From assembly GCF_900142825.1 (NCBI RefSeq), contig NZ_FRCH01000003.1, positions 248,001 through 312,000 of the forward strand: DNA of 64,000 nt. Direction: 5' to 3'. The translations under genes and the position numbers were made by a program. This DNA comes from Rhodanobacter sp. OK091 (GTDB lineage Bacteria > Pseudomonadota > Gammaproteobacteria > Xanthomonadales > Rhodanobacteraceae). Below, piece by piece: positions 24,976-32,919 of the stretch (within the stretch, counting starts at the first letter, position 1; each line of letters begins with the position of its first letter). The notes under the pieces were generated by a model. The model ran no database searches. It saw only the letters and a list, made by a program, of their open reading frames with translations, and had not been told where the DNA came from.

Positions 24976-25706
24976 ATCCGGTCAGCGCCGTGATGCGCCG
25001 TGAGTTGCGCAGTTACTTCGTGACGCCGGTGGCCTACGTGTTTCTGGTGATCTTCCTGGTGCTGGCCGGCATTCTCACTTTCTATGTCGGCGATTTCTAC
25101 GAACGCGGCCAGGCCGACCTGCAGCCGTTCTTCGCGATGCATCCGTGGCTGTACCTGATCCTGGTGCCGGCGATCACCATGCGCATGTGGGCCGAAGAAT
25201 CCAAGGGCGGCACGCTGGAGTTGCTGCTGACACTCCCATTGACGCTGTGGCAGGCGATGCTCGGCAAGTTTTTCGCAGCGTGGCTGTTCATCGGGCTGGC
25301 GCTGGTGCTGACGTTTCCGATCTGGATCACGGTCAACTACCTCGGCTCGCCGGACAATGGCGTGATCGTGGCCGGTTATCTGGGCAGCTGGCTGATGGCC
25401 GGCAGCTTCATCGCGATCGGCGCGTGCCTGTCCGCACTGACCCGCAGCCAGGTGGTAGCGTTCATTCTCAGCGCACTGGTATGCGTGCTGCTGATTCTGG
25501 TCGGTCAACCGCAGGTGCTGGATTTCTTCTCGGGCGCCTTGCCGCGCCGATTGATCAATGCGGTGGCACATCTGTCCATGCTGCGGCATTTCGAGGCGAT
25601 CGCCCGTGGCGTGCTCGATGTCCGCGACCTGCTGTACTTCCTGCTCAGCATGATCGGCTGGCTGCTGGCCGGCGTGTTGCTGCTCGATCTGAAACGGACG
25701 CGCTGA
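24972..25706 (+). CDS. ABC-2 type permease, GldF-like
   Basis: 244-residue integral membrane protein with six hydrophobic segments. It starts MNPVSAVMRRELRSYFVTPVAYVFLVIFLVL and carries the family stretch MRMWAEESKGGTLELLLTLPLT. Six-helix ABC-2 permeases of this type pair with GldA-like ATPases. The ATG at 24972 overlaps the ATPase stop as ATGA, and the GldG-like gene starts four bases downstream, so the three proteins are presumably made together as one complex. Confidence 0.9.
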   Translation: MNPVSAVMRRELRSYFVTPVAYVFLVIFLVLAGILTFYVGDFYERGQADLQPFFAMHPWLYLILVPAITMRMWAEESKGGTLELLLTLPLTLWQAMLGKFFAAWLFIGLALVLTFPIWITVNYLGSPDNGVIVAGYLGSWLMAGSFIAIGACLSALTRSQVVAFILSALVCVLLILVGQPQVLDFFSGALPRRLINAVAHLSMLRHFEAIARGVLDVRDLLYFLLSMIGWLLAGVLLLDLKRTR

Positions 25707-25710
25707 CGCC

Positions 25711-27630
25711 ATGCCCGGTTCGCGCCTGCACCGCATATTTTCCACGCCGCTGCGGCTCACCCGCCGCGCCGTGCTGTACGCCGGGCTGGTGCTGCTGGTG
25801 CTGGTTTTCGTGCCGCTGATCGTGGCCAGCAGCCGCTGGCTGCATGCGTCGCGGATCGATCTCACCACCGACCAGCTGTACACGCTGACGCCGGGTACGC
25901 TGCATATCGTCGACACCTTGCAGCGGCCGTTGCGGCTGACCTTGTATTTCTCCGATCACGCGACCCGCGACCTGCCGCAGCTGCGCAGCTACGAACAGCG
26001 CGTGCGTGAAATGCTGCAGGAGATGGTGGCGCGCTCGCATGGCCGTATCCGTCTGCAGGTCATCGATCCGGTACCGTACTCCGACGACGAGGCAAGCGCC
26101 GAGGGCGGTGGGCTGACCGCCGCCAATGGCGGCAGCAACGGTGAGCGGGTGTTTTTCGGACTTGCCGGCAGCGCCATGTCCGGCGGCAACCTCGACGGCG
26201 ACAACGCGGAGGACCGCGTGCCGGAGAAGACACTGGCGATCGCGTTCTTCGATCCGGCCCGCGAGGCGTTCCTCGAGTACGACATCGCCAAGCTGCTGTA
26301 TGAATTGAATCAGGTCAGCAAGCCGTCGATCGGGGTGATCAGCTCGCTGCCGGTCGATGGCAATCCCGTGCTCAGTGAGCAGCCGTGGACCGTAATGCAG
26401 CAACTCGGTCAGTTGTTCGACGTGAAGACGCTGAATCCGGCGACGCTGAAACAGGTCGATGAGCACATGAAGGTGCTGCTGCTGATCCAGCCCAAGCGTT
26501 TGCCGCCCGATGCGCAGTACGCGATCGACCAGTACGTGCTGCGGGGCGGCCATCTGGTGGTTTTCGTCGATCCGGATGCGGAGCTCGACAACACGCCGTA
26601 CACCGCCGACAGCCCCACGTTCCCCGATCACGGCTCGGATCTGCCGCGCCTGTTCGCTGCCTGGGGGGTGAGTTACGACCCGAACAAGATCGTGCTGGAT
26701 CGCGCCCGCGCACTGCAGATCGAGCTGGCCGGCAGCAGCCTCAATCATCCGGCGATGCTCGATCTCGGCGAGCAGGAGCTCAACCGCAACGATGTCGTCA
26801 CCGCCAGCCTGCAGCGCCTCAACGTGTCCACCACCGGCTACTTCGACCTCGCACCGGATGCGCACACGCGGCTGATCCCGCTGTTGCAGAGCAGTGCCGA
26901 AGCCGAGGTGGTACCCACGCAGCGGGTGCTCGATGCCAGCAACGATCCCGCCACGCTGCTGCAGAATTACAAGGCAGACGGCGCCCATTACGTGCTGGCA
27001 GCGCGCCTGCGTGGCACCTTCGGCAGCGCGTTTCCCGAGCGAGCGGCCCTACCGGGCCACCTGGTGCACTCCGCGCCCAATGCGGAAGTGATTCTGGTTG
27101 CCGATACCGATCTGCTCAGCGACCGGTTGTGGGTGGAGCCGCAGACCATCCTCGGCGAAACCATGATGCGGGTCTTCGCCAATAACGGCGATTTCGCCAT
27201 CAATCTGGTGGACAACCTCAGCGGCTCCTCGGCATTGCTGTCGATCCGCGGGCGCTCCACCTCGCAGCGGCCGTTCACGCGGGTGCAGGCACTGCGCAAT
27301 GTGGCCGACCAGAAGTTCCTGCAGAAGGAGCAGGAGCTGGAACAGGAGTTGGCCGATACCCGGCGGAGATTGGACGAGCTGCAGCCGGCCAAGGGCAGCC
27401 ACGCCAGCACGGCTACCGCGGAACAACGCCGCGAGATCGAACAGTTCCGGAAGCGGCAGCTGGCGATCAACAAGGAACTGCGCGACGTGCAGCACCAGCT
27501 CAACGCCGAGATCGACGCGCTGGGTCTGCGCCTGAAGTTCATCAACATCGTACTGGTGCCGGCGCTGGTCGTGCTGATCGGCCTGCTCTACGGCTGGCGC
27601 CGCAACCGCTACAGCCGCCAGCGCCGCTGA
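25711..27630 (+). CDS. GldG-like auxiliary component of ABC exporter
   Basis: 639 residues. One N-terminal helix (LYAGLVLLVLVFVPLIVASS), a large extracytoplasmic domain beginning RIDLTTDQLYTLTPGTLHIVDTLQRPLRLTLYFS, as in the GldG/DUF7088 plus ABC_transp_aux family, and a C-terminal membrane helix (FINIVLVPALVVLIGLLYGW). Between them lies a coiled-coil region (about 545-610: QKEQELEQELADTRRRLDELQ). An internal glycine-rich insert near residues 130-165 is variable. Third gene of the gldAFG-like operon. The cargo is unknown, and there is no other gliding gene in the window. Confidence 0.87.
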   Translation: MPGSRLHRIFSTPLRLTRRAVLYAGLVLLVLVFVPLIVASSRWLHASRIDLTTDQLYTLTPGTLHIVDTLQRPLRLTLYFSDHATRDLPQLRSYEQRVREMLQEMVARSHGRIRLQVIDPVPYSDDEASAEGGGLTAANGGSNGERVFFGLAGSAMSGGNLDGDNAEDRVPEKTLAIAFFDPAREAFLEYDIAKLLYELNQVSKPSIGVISSLPVDGNPVLSEQPWTVMQQLGQLFDVKTLNPATLKQVDEHMKVLLLIQPKRLPPDAQYAIDQYVLRGGHLVVFVDPDAELDNTPYTADSPTFPDHGSDLPRLFAAWGVSYDPNKIVLDRARALQIELAGSSLNHPAMLDLGEQELNRNDVVTASLQRLNVSTTGYFDLAPDAHTRLIPLLQSSAEAEVVPTQRVLDASNDPATLLQNYKADGAHYVLAARLRGTFGSAFPERAALPGHLVHSAPNAEVILVADTDLLSDRLWVEPQTILGETMMRVFANNGDFAINLVDNLSGSSALLSIRGRSTSQRPFTRVQALRNVADQKFLQKEQELEQELADTRRRLDELQPAKGSHASTATAEQRREIEQFRKRQLAINKELRDVQHQLNAEIDALGLRLKFINIVLVPALVVLIGLLYGWRRNRYSRQRR

Positions 27631-27682
27631 AAGCGGCAATCTGCCGCAAGCTCGGCGCATCGGTGCGGCAGATTCCGTCGAC

Positions 27683-28630
27683 GTGCGGCATTATGCTGGG
27701 CGGTCGCCGGCAGTTGCCGGTGCGAACCGGATCGCTGGTACCGTCATCGTGATCGCAACGTTGCTGAAATGGATCGTGCCGTGGGAGTTTTCGTGGGTAT
27801 TCCTCGCGGGCTTCCTGCTGACCTGCGTGTTGTACCTGCGCGGCAGCCGCCGACGGTCGGTGAGCTTCAGCCGCCAGCTGGCGTTCTGGACCGGCATGGC
27901 GATCATCTACCTGTCGCTGCACACTTACCTGGACTATTACGCCGAGCATGAGTTCTTCATGCACCGGATCCAGCAGCTGCTGCTGCATCATCTGGCGCCG
28001 CTGCTGATCGTCACCGCGTTTCCGGGCACGGTGTTGCGTGCCGGCATGCCGCTGGCGTGGCGCGTGCATGTGCTGCAACCGCTGCGCCGCTGGTGGCCGT
28101 GGCGGATCGTCAGCGGCGTGCTGCTGAATCCCACGGTGGCGACACTGCTGTTCATCGGCTTCATCGTGATCTGGCTGATCCCGTCCATGCAGACGCTGGC
28201 GATGCTGGACTGGCGCATCTACCGTTTCATGAACTGGAGCATGCTGATCAGCGGCTTTGCCTACTGGTCGCTGGTGCTCGACCACCGGCCGCATCCGCCG
28301 GGACGGATGACCACCGGGCTGCGCGTGCTGTCCCCGGCGATCACGATGATGCCGCAGATCCTGGCCGGCGCGATCATCACATTCTCCAAGACCGACCTGT
28401 ATCCGATCTTCGAGATCTGCGGGCGTGCGTTCACCTTCAACGTGCTCACCGGTCAGTTGATCGGCGGCGTGATCATTTGGGTGCCGTCGGCGTTGCTGGA
28501 ATCGATCGGTGGCCTGATGGCGCTGCGTCAGTGGCTGCGTCTGTCACGCAATGGCCGCTTGCCGCGCAGGCCGCTGCGTCAACATTCGGCGGCTGCAGCT
28601 GCCAGAGTCAATGCAGGCCGCCCGTCGTAG
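27683..28630 (+). CDS. ctaG: Caa3-type cytochrome c oxidase assembly factor CtaG
   Basis: Up to 315 residues from a GTG at 27683; a GTG at 27749 just ahead of ATLLKWIVPWEFSW is a more family-like start. The protein has seven or so membrane helices and the CtaG signature YAEHEFFMHRIQQLLLHHLAPLLI with histidines proposed to bind copper, plus HRPHPPGRM. It assists CuB insertion in haem-copper oxidases. It sits beside convergent genes for PCu(A)C and Sco, making a copper-delivery group. Its stop codon TAG is the first part of a palindromic repeat. The last 30 residues are Arg/Ala-rich. Confidence 0.87.
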   Translation: MRHYAGRSPAVAGANRIAGTVIVIATLLKWIVPWEFSWVFLAGFLLTCVLYLRGSRRRSVSFSRQLAFWTGMAIIYLSLHTYLDYYAEHEFFMHRIQQLLLHHLAPLLIVTAFPGTVLRAGMPLAWRVHVLQPLRRWWPWRIVSGVLLNPTVATLLFIGFIVIWLIPSMQTLAMLDWRIYRFMNWSMLISGFAYWSLVLDHRPHPPGRMTTGLRVLSPAITMMPQILAGAIITFSKTDLYPIFEICGRAFTFNVLTGQLIGGVIIWVPSALLESIGGLMALRQWLRLSRNGRLPRRPLRQHSAAAAARVNAGRPS

Positions 28631-28652
28631 GAGCCCGCTGGCGGGCTCCTAC
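28627..28652. repeat. REP-like palindrome GTAGGAGCCCGC / GCGGGCTCCTAC
   Basis: A 26-bp near-perfect palindrome formed by GTAGGAGCCCGC, TG and its complement. The TAG stop codon of ctaG lies inside its left arm. A sister copy is at 35673-35700 and related elements at 54790-54859 and 60777-60852. Such elements are dispersed between Xanthomonadales genes and can act as terminators between convergent genes. Confidence 0.8.
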
Positions 28653-28688
28653 CGGATAGCCAGATGCGTGGATAAATGCGCCGCGACC

Positions 28689-29156
28689 TCAGTGTCCAGA
28701 GTGATCATCCCCGGCATCCATGGCATTGGCCGGACGCGCGAGGAAGTCGGTGGCTAGCCTGCTGCCATCGGTGAAGTTGAGCGTCAGCCTGACCGTGTCG
28801 CCGGGCTTCACCGTTGCATTCGCCTGCATCAGCATCAGGTGATAGCCGGCCGGCGCCAGCACCGCTTCGCCATGTGCCGGCACGCTCAGCGCATCGACCA
28901 TCGTCATGCGGCTCATGCCGCCGGCGGTCGAACTCCGGTGCAGCATCACGTCGGCGTAGACCGTGCTGCTGGCGCCGCTCAGCGCGATCGCTTGATCGCC
29001 ATCGTTCCGCAGTGTGACGTAGGCACCGGCGGGCAAGTTGCCGGGCAGTACGCGGATCCAGGCATGACTGGCATGGACGTGGTCGGCGGCGCCGGCATGT
29101 GCGGCGCCGGTCAGCAACCAACCGGCGAACAGGATCGACAACGCGGGTGACTTCAT
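28689..29156 (-). CDS. Periplasmic copper chaperone PCu(A)C
   Basis: 155 residues with a signal peptide (ILFAGWLLTGAAHA). The copper-binding motif H-x10-M-x21-H-x-M is complete: His73, Met84, His106 and Met108. The fold is the PCu(A)C/DUF461 cupredoxin-like type, which passes Cu(I) to Sco and the CuA site. The C-terminal tail is His/Asp-rich (AGDDHSGH), possibly an extra metal-binding end. The ATG at 29156 overlaps the Sco stop as ATGA, so Sco and PCu(A)C are co-translated. Confidence 0.92.
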   Translation of the reverse strand: MKSPALSILFAGWLLTGAAHAGAADHVHASHAWIRVLPGNLPAGAYVTLRNDGDQAIALSGASSTVYADVMLHRSSTAGGMSRMTMVDALSVPAHGEAVLAPAGYHLMLMQANATVKPGDTVRLTLNFTDGSRLATDFLARPANAMDAGDDHSGH

Positions 29157-29758
29157 GGCGTGGCTCCGGTATCGAGCAGCAGATGCAGATCGTGCACGAG
29201 ATCATCGTGCGAGGCGGACGGCGTGGCCAGCACGCGCGCCTTGCCGTCGCGGTCGAACACATAGATCGCCGAACTGTGGCTGACTTCGTAGCTGCCGTCG
29301 GCCGAACCGGGTTCGCGGGTGAACGCCGAGCGATAGCGCTTGCTCAGCGCCTCGGTCGCCCTCGCGTCGCCGGTGAGGCCAACCGCGCGCGGGTCGAATG
29401 CATTGACATAGGCATGCATCACCGCCGGCGTGTCGCGTGCCGGATCGACGCTGACGAACAGGATCCGCGCGCCATCGGCCAGCGGCCCCAGCCGCTGCAT
29501 CACCACATGCAGCTGGGCCAGGGTCAACGGGCAGACATCGGGGCAGTGGGTGTAGCCGAAATACAGCAGCGCCACCTTGCCGCGGTAGTCCGCGCCGGTC
29601 ACCGCCTTGCCGTGATCGTCGGTGAGCTTGAAATCGAGGTCGGGCATGTGGCCGCTGATGTTGGTCAGCCGGAACGGCAGCTCATCGTGTCGGCAGCCAC
29701 CCAGCAATAGGCCGGCGACCAGCAGCAGGGCAGGGAGAAAGGCGCGGCGGAGCTTCAT
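29153..29758 (-). CDS. SCO1/SenC-type copper metallochaperone lipoprotein
   Basis: 201-residue thioredoxin-fold protein that delivers copper to the CuA centre of cytochrome oxidase. It carries a lipobox LLLGGC (Cys22), the copper motif CPDVCP (Cys72, Cys76) and the distal His161 (EVSHSSAIYVFD), all required ligands. FVSVDPARDTP is also characteristic. First gene of the sco-PCu(A)C pair, convergent with ctaG, so all three serve oxidase biogenesis. Confidence 0.94.
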   Translation of the reverse strand: MKLRRAFLPALLLVAGLLLGGCRHDELPFRLTNISGHMPDLDFKLTDDHGKAVTGADYRGKVALLYFGYTHCPDVCPLTLAQLHVVMQRLGPLADGARILFVSVDPARDTPAVMHAYVNAFDPRAVGLTGDARATEALSKRYRSAFTREPGSADGSYEVSHSSAIYVFDRDGKARVLATPSASHDDLVHDLHLLLDTGATP

Positions 29759-29835
29759 GCGAGAATCCGGATCTTCAACCGGTCAAGCATACGACAGTGG
29801 TCGGGACGCAGGTCCGGCAAACGGGAAATTCCACG

Positions 29836-30231
29836 ATGATGCGACAACCTGTCCATGCACGAGCCGGCCTGCTGGTCGGCCTGGTCGGCGCCAGCGCGGT
29901 ATTGCTGGGCGCGTTCGGTGCGCATGCCTTGCGGGACGTGCTGGATGCGCCGAGCCGCGAGTTGTGGCACACCGCAGTGGATTATCACGTCTGGCATGCG
30001 CTGGCGCTGGCCTTGGCGGCGGGACTGGGGCGTGGCCGCAGCGGACGTTTCGCGCTCGCCGCGTTTGCCATCGGCATCGTGCTGTTCAGCGGCAGCCTCT
30101 ACGCGCTGGCGCTCGGTGCGCCACACTGGACTGGCATCATCACACCGTTTGGCGGACTGGCCTTCATCGCTGGCTGGATCGCGCTGGGCCTGTCGCTGGG
30201 CTTGCCCGGAGACGACTTACGCGAGGATTGA
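29836..30231 (+). CDS. DUF423 family membrane protein (YgdD-like)
   Basis: 131-residue protein with four hydrophobic helices. The motifs ASAVLLGAFGAHALRDVL, LWHTAVDYHVWHALALAL, GIVLFSGSLYALAL and TPFGGLAFIAGW define the DUF423 (TMEM256/YgdD) family. Function is not established in any bacterium. The ATG at 29836 (MMRQPVHAR) has GGGAA upstream. It is 77 bases from the divergent Sco gene and 27 bases before the next hypothetical gene. Confidence 0.88.
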   Translation: MMRQPVHARAGLLVGLVGASAVLLGAFGAHALRDVLDAPSRELWHTAVDYHVWHALALALAAGLGRGRSGRFALAAFAIGIVLFSGSLYALALGAPHWTGIITPFGGLAFIAGWIALGLSLGLPGDDLRED

Positions 30232-30258
30232 CGCAGGCAGGCCCGTCATTCGCCTGTC

Positions 30259-30645
30259 ATGCCGCTGAGTCAGCATGCGCGCATGAAGCTGGCCGCGATT
30301 CTCCGCACGCATCCTTGGTTGTCCGCTGCCGGCATGCTGGCGGCGCTGCTGACCATCGTGCTGAACGGCTTTGGCCTGGTTCGTCCGCTGCCAAGATCAG
30401 GCGCGTTGATGCATTGGCGCGATGCCGGCAGCGACTTGTTGGTAGTCGCCGATGACGAGGCCAACCAGCTGGCCGTGTATGACGCTGCCGATGGACGGCT
30501 GCTGCAACGTCTCGGCCCCAGCGCCGTGGGCAATGTCGCGGCGCTGGCCCAGCGCGATGGCCGCTTGTTCGTCGTGGACGATGACGGCACGCGGAATGAG
30601 CTCAAGTTGCCGCAACTGAAGACGGTTGCCTCCAGCGCGCACTGA
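30259..30645 (+). CDS. Hypothetical single-pass membrane protein
   Basis: 128 residues (start could also be the ATG at 30283). A hydrophobic segment AAGMLAALLTIVLNGFGLV is followed by a soluble part with beta-rich, propeller-like phrasing: DLLVVADDEANQLAVYDAADGRLLQRLGPSAVG then GRLFVVDDDG. That resembles one or two blades of a repeat protein rather than a complete domain. No family recognised. It follows the DUF423 gene closely on the same strand and converges with the CPBP gene. Confidence 0.6.
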   Translation: MPLSQHARMKLAAILRTHPWLSAAGMLAALLTIVLNGFGLVRPLPRSGALMHWRDAGSDLLVVADDEANQLAVYDAADGRLLQRLGPSAVGNVAALAQRDGRLFVVDDDGTRNELKLPQLKTVASSAH

Positions 30646-30655
30646 CACACCGAGG

Positions 30656-31453
30656 TCAGAGGTGCGCTGCCAGCGGTACCGCCACGTGCAGCACCAGATC
30701 CGCGCAGAAGTGCGCCAGCATCGCGTGCTCCAGTCCGTACTTCCAGAACAGCGTGCCGGTCAGCAGCCCGACCAGGGCATTGAGCAGCACGATGCGGGCG
30801 ATCGCGAGTGGCGTGTGCGCTATGCCGATGGCAAATGCACCGGGCAGATGGGCGGCGCCGAACAGCAGCGCGGCCAGCCCGATCGCCACGACGAACATCC
30901 ACGATCGCGCCTGTTGCCGGGTGATCCATGCCAGCAGCCATACGAACAGGCTGACCAGAAACAGGCGGCATTCGATCTCTTCGACGATGCCGCCGTAGAA
31001 CGAGGCCAGCGCACCGCGCCAGGCGGAGCCGAGCCCGGCACCCATATCGGGGGCGTGGTGCCACGGTGATCCGATCAACTGGATGCCGACCACCAGCAAC
31101 GCGGCCAGCACGCCGAGCAGTGCAGCCAGCCACCAGCGTGCCTGCCGCGACGGATCGCGCGGTTGACCATAGACCCAGGCGCGTAGCCATGGCGCATCGA
31201 GCCCGAACCGCGCGCCGAGGAACAGGCCCAGCCAGCCAAGCGCCCAGCACAACACACCTGCCTGCAGCGCTTGGGCAGCCAGCAACACCCACAGCGGAAC
31301 CGGCGCGGCAGCGAGCTTCAGAGGCATCACCGCGACGAGATAAGGACTCAGCGCCAGCGTGGCCAGAATTCCCGCGACGCCGAACAGCAGCGCCAGCTTC
31401 AGGTGGGGTCCGTTCGAATGGGGTCCGCGTGTCGATGGATCAGACTGTGTCAT
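30656..31453 (-). CDS. CPBP family intramembrane metalloprotease
   Basis: 265-residue protein with about eight hydrophobic helices and the CPBP (Abi/CAAX-protease-like) motifs: EEIECRLFLVS (the EExxxR motif), FGAAHLPGAFA (FxxxH) and MLAHFCADLVLH (HxxxD/N). These residues coordinate the metal within the membrane. Such proteins process prenylated proteins in eukaryotes, and bacteriocin immunity or membrane-protein turnover in bacteria. The start at 31453 (MTQSDPSTRG) avoids overlap with the upstream gene. It lies 47 bases downstream of the DUF4177 gene on the same strand and may end the SPFH operon. Confidence 0.88.
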   Translation of the reverse strand: MTQSDPSTRGPHSNGPHLKLALLFGVAGILATLALSPYLVAVMPLKLAAAPVPLWVLLAAQALQAGVLCWALGWLGLFLGARFGLDAPWLRAWVYGQPRDPSRQARWWLAALLGVLAALLVVGIQLIGSPWHHAPDMGAGLGSAWRGALASFYGGIVEEIECRLFLVSLFVWLLAWITRQQARSWMFVVAIGLAALLFGAAHLPGAFAIGIAHTPLAIARIVLLNALVGLLTGTLFWKYGLEHAMLAHFCADLVLHVAVPLAAHL

Positions 31454-31500
31454 GGCATCACTCCTTGCTGCGGCTTGGCGCTTCCCCTGGATGAAGCTGC

Positions 31501-31695
31501 TCAGCGCGGCCGTTTGAAGTACAGCAGCGTCGGCTGAGCAATGCCGGCACAAACGGCGGTGACCAGTTCCCAACCCTGCGCGCCTTCGCGGTTGAGTACG
31601 GCCAGGGTCTCTTCATCGGTCGGCGTCAGCGTGAGTTGCAGGCCGCCGCCGCCATGTTTCAAGGTGATCACTTTGTATTCCCACGTCGCAGACAT
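31501..31695 (-). CDS. DUF4177 domain small protein
   Basis: 64 residues reading WEYKVITLK...EETLAVLNREGAQGWELVTAV...LLYFKRP, which is the DUF4177 pattern (an N-terminal beta strand, a helix ending GWELV, and a final strand LYFKR). Function unknown. It is third in the run SPFH, ribbon-helix-helix protein, DUF4177, with 22 bases between it and the regulator. Confidence 0.82.
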   Translation of the reverse strand: MSATWEYKVITLKHGGGGLQLTLTPTDEETLAVLNREGAQGWELVTAVCAGIAQPTLLYFKRPR

Positions 31696-31717
31696 CGGGT
31701 TCTCCTCGCTGGAAAAT

Positions 31718-31906
31718 TCAGTTGTCGTCGTCCGTCACCGGCTCGCTCTTGCCGGGCTTCAGCCGGCCCGCTTTGCGCAGCGCCTCGCGCAACACGTATT
31801 CGATCTGCGCGTTGACGCTGCGCAACTCGTCGTCCGACCAGCGTTGCATGGCATCCAGTACGGCGGCGCTGATGCGCAGCGGATAGGCTTTTTTCTCTCC
31901 GGCCAT
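31718..31906 (-). CDS. Arc/MetJ-type ribbon-helix-helix protein
   Basis: 62 residues. [43 protein letters not shown] is a ribbon-helix-helix unit: a short beta strand (PLRI), then two helices with the [14 protein letters not shown] second helix typical of Arc-like antitoxins or repressors. The tail is acidic (VTDDDN). It starts 9 bases after the SPFH stop. No toxin gene is adjacent, so autoregulation of the SPFH operon through the nearby palindrome is the simpler reading. Confidence 0.82.
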   Translation of the reverse strand: MAGEKKAYPLRISAAVLDAMQRWSDDELRSVNAQIEYVLREALRKAGRLKPGKSEPVTDDDN

Positions 31907-31915
31907 CGCGGGGCG

Positions 31916-32779
31916 TCAGTACAACGTGCCGGTATTCAGCACCGGCTGGGTGCCCCGCTCGCCGCACAGCACCACCAGCAGGTTGCTGACCATCGCCGCC
32001 TTGCGCTCTTCGTCGAGCTGGACCACGCCGCGCTTACTGAGCTGGTCCAGCGCCATCTCGACCATGCTCACCGCGCCCTCGACGATTCTGGTACGGGCCG
32101 CGATGATGGCGCCGGCCTGCTGCCGCTGCAGCATCGCCTGGGCGATTTCCTGGGCATAGGCGAGGTGGCTGATGCGCGCCTCCACCACCTGCACGCCGGC
32201 CTTGCCGAGGCGGGTCTGGATCTCGTCGCGCAGGTGCGAGTTGATCACGTCGCCATGGCTTCGCAGCGATGGCTTGCCGTCGTCATGCGCATCGTAGGGA
32301 TAGCTCTGCGCCATCTGCCGCAGCGCCGACTCGCTCTGGATGTGCACGTAGTTCTCGTAGTCGTCGACGCAGAACACGGCCTCGGCGGTATCCAGTACCT
32401 GCCACACCACCACGGCACCGATCTCGATCGGATTGCCGTCGCTGTCGTTGACCTTCAGCTTGCCGCTCTCGAAGTTGCGCACGCGCAGCGAGATGCGCCG
32501 CCGGCTATAGAACGGGTTGCTCCAGCGCAGGCCTTCTGTGCGTACCGTGCCGGCGTATTTGCCGAACAGCTGCAGCACTTGGCCTTCATTCGGCGCGACC
32601 TGGAAAAAGCCTTTCAGCATGAAGCCGAAAAAGGCCAGCAGGATCACGCCGGCGATCGCCGAGGCTGCCGGCTGCCCTTGCGCAGCAGGCAGGACCAGTG
32701 CGATGCCGATCGCGGCAAGCACGACGCACAGCCCGATGAAAGGAATGCCGGCGACGGAAAAACCATTGCGTTCGTTCAT
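31916..32779 (-). CDS. SPFH/band 7 domain membrane protein
   Basis: 287 residues. Two adjacent hydrophobic segments ([16 protein letters not shown] and [18 protein letters not shown]) anchor it. The SPFH domain follows: [64 protein letters not shown], and a C-terminal helical region with [31 protein letters not shown]. Related proteins scaffold membrane microdomains or proteases. AGGGAG lies 8 bases upstream of the ATG. Directly upstream is a perfect 25-bp palindrome. First gene of the SPFH-RHH-DUF4177(-CPBP) unit. Confidence 0.9.
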   Translation of the reverse strand: MNERNGFSVAGIPFIGLCVVLAAIGIALVLPAAQGQPAASAIAGVILLAFFGFMLKGFFQVAPNEGQVLQLFGKYAGTVRTEGLRWSNPFYSRRRISLRVRNFESGKLKVNDSDGNPIEIGAVVVWQVLDTAEAVFCVDDYENYVHIQSESALRQMAQSYPYDAHDDGKPSLRSHGDVINSHLRDEIQTRLGKAGVQVVEARISHLAYAQEIAQAMLQRQQAGAIIAARTRIVEGAVSMVEMALDQLSKRGVVQLDEERKAAMVSNLLVVLCGERGTQPVLNTGTLY

Positions 32780-32803
32780 GTGTCGTCTCCCTTAAGTGAG
32801 AAT

Positions 32804-32828
32804 ATTAGATATCAATTTGATATCTAAT
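32804..32828. promoter_or_regulatory. Perfect 25-bp AT-rich palindrome upstream of the SPFH operon
   Basis: Twelve bases ATTAGATATCAA, a central T, and the exact reverse complement of the twelve. It begins 25 bases upstream of the SPFH start codon and overlaps the likely promoter (TTGCAT and TAATAT-like elements). Such symmetry in a GC-rich spacer is typical of a high-affinity repressor site; the ribbon-helix-helix protein of the same operon is the natural candidate ligand. Confidence 0.75.
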
Positions 32829-32919
32829 GCAAGCGGATGCTGCACGCTTTGCCTATGCCGGACGGGCCGTCCCGTGCCCGGCCGCATACAATGCCGATTT
32901 GCCTGCAGCGGAGAACTCG

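Noticed and set aside
31718-31906. Antitoxin of a toxin-antitoxin pair
   Set aside because: The ribbon-helix-helix protein has SPFH and DUF4177 neighbours and no RelE, HicA or other toxin gene.
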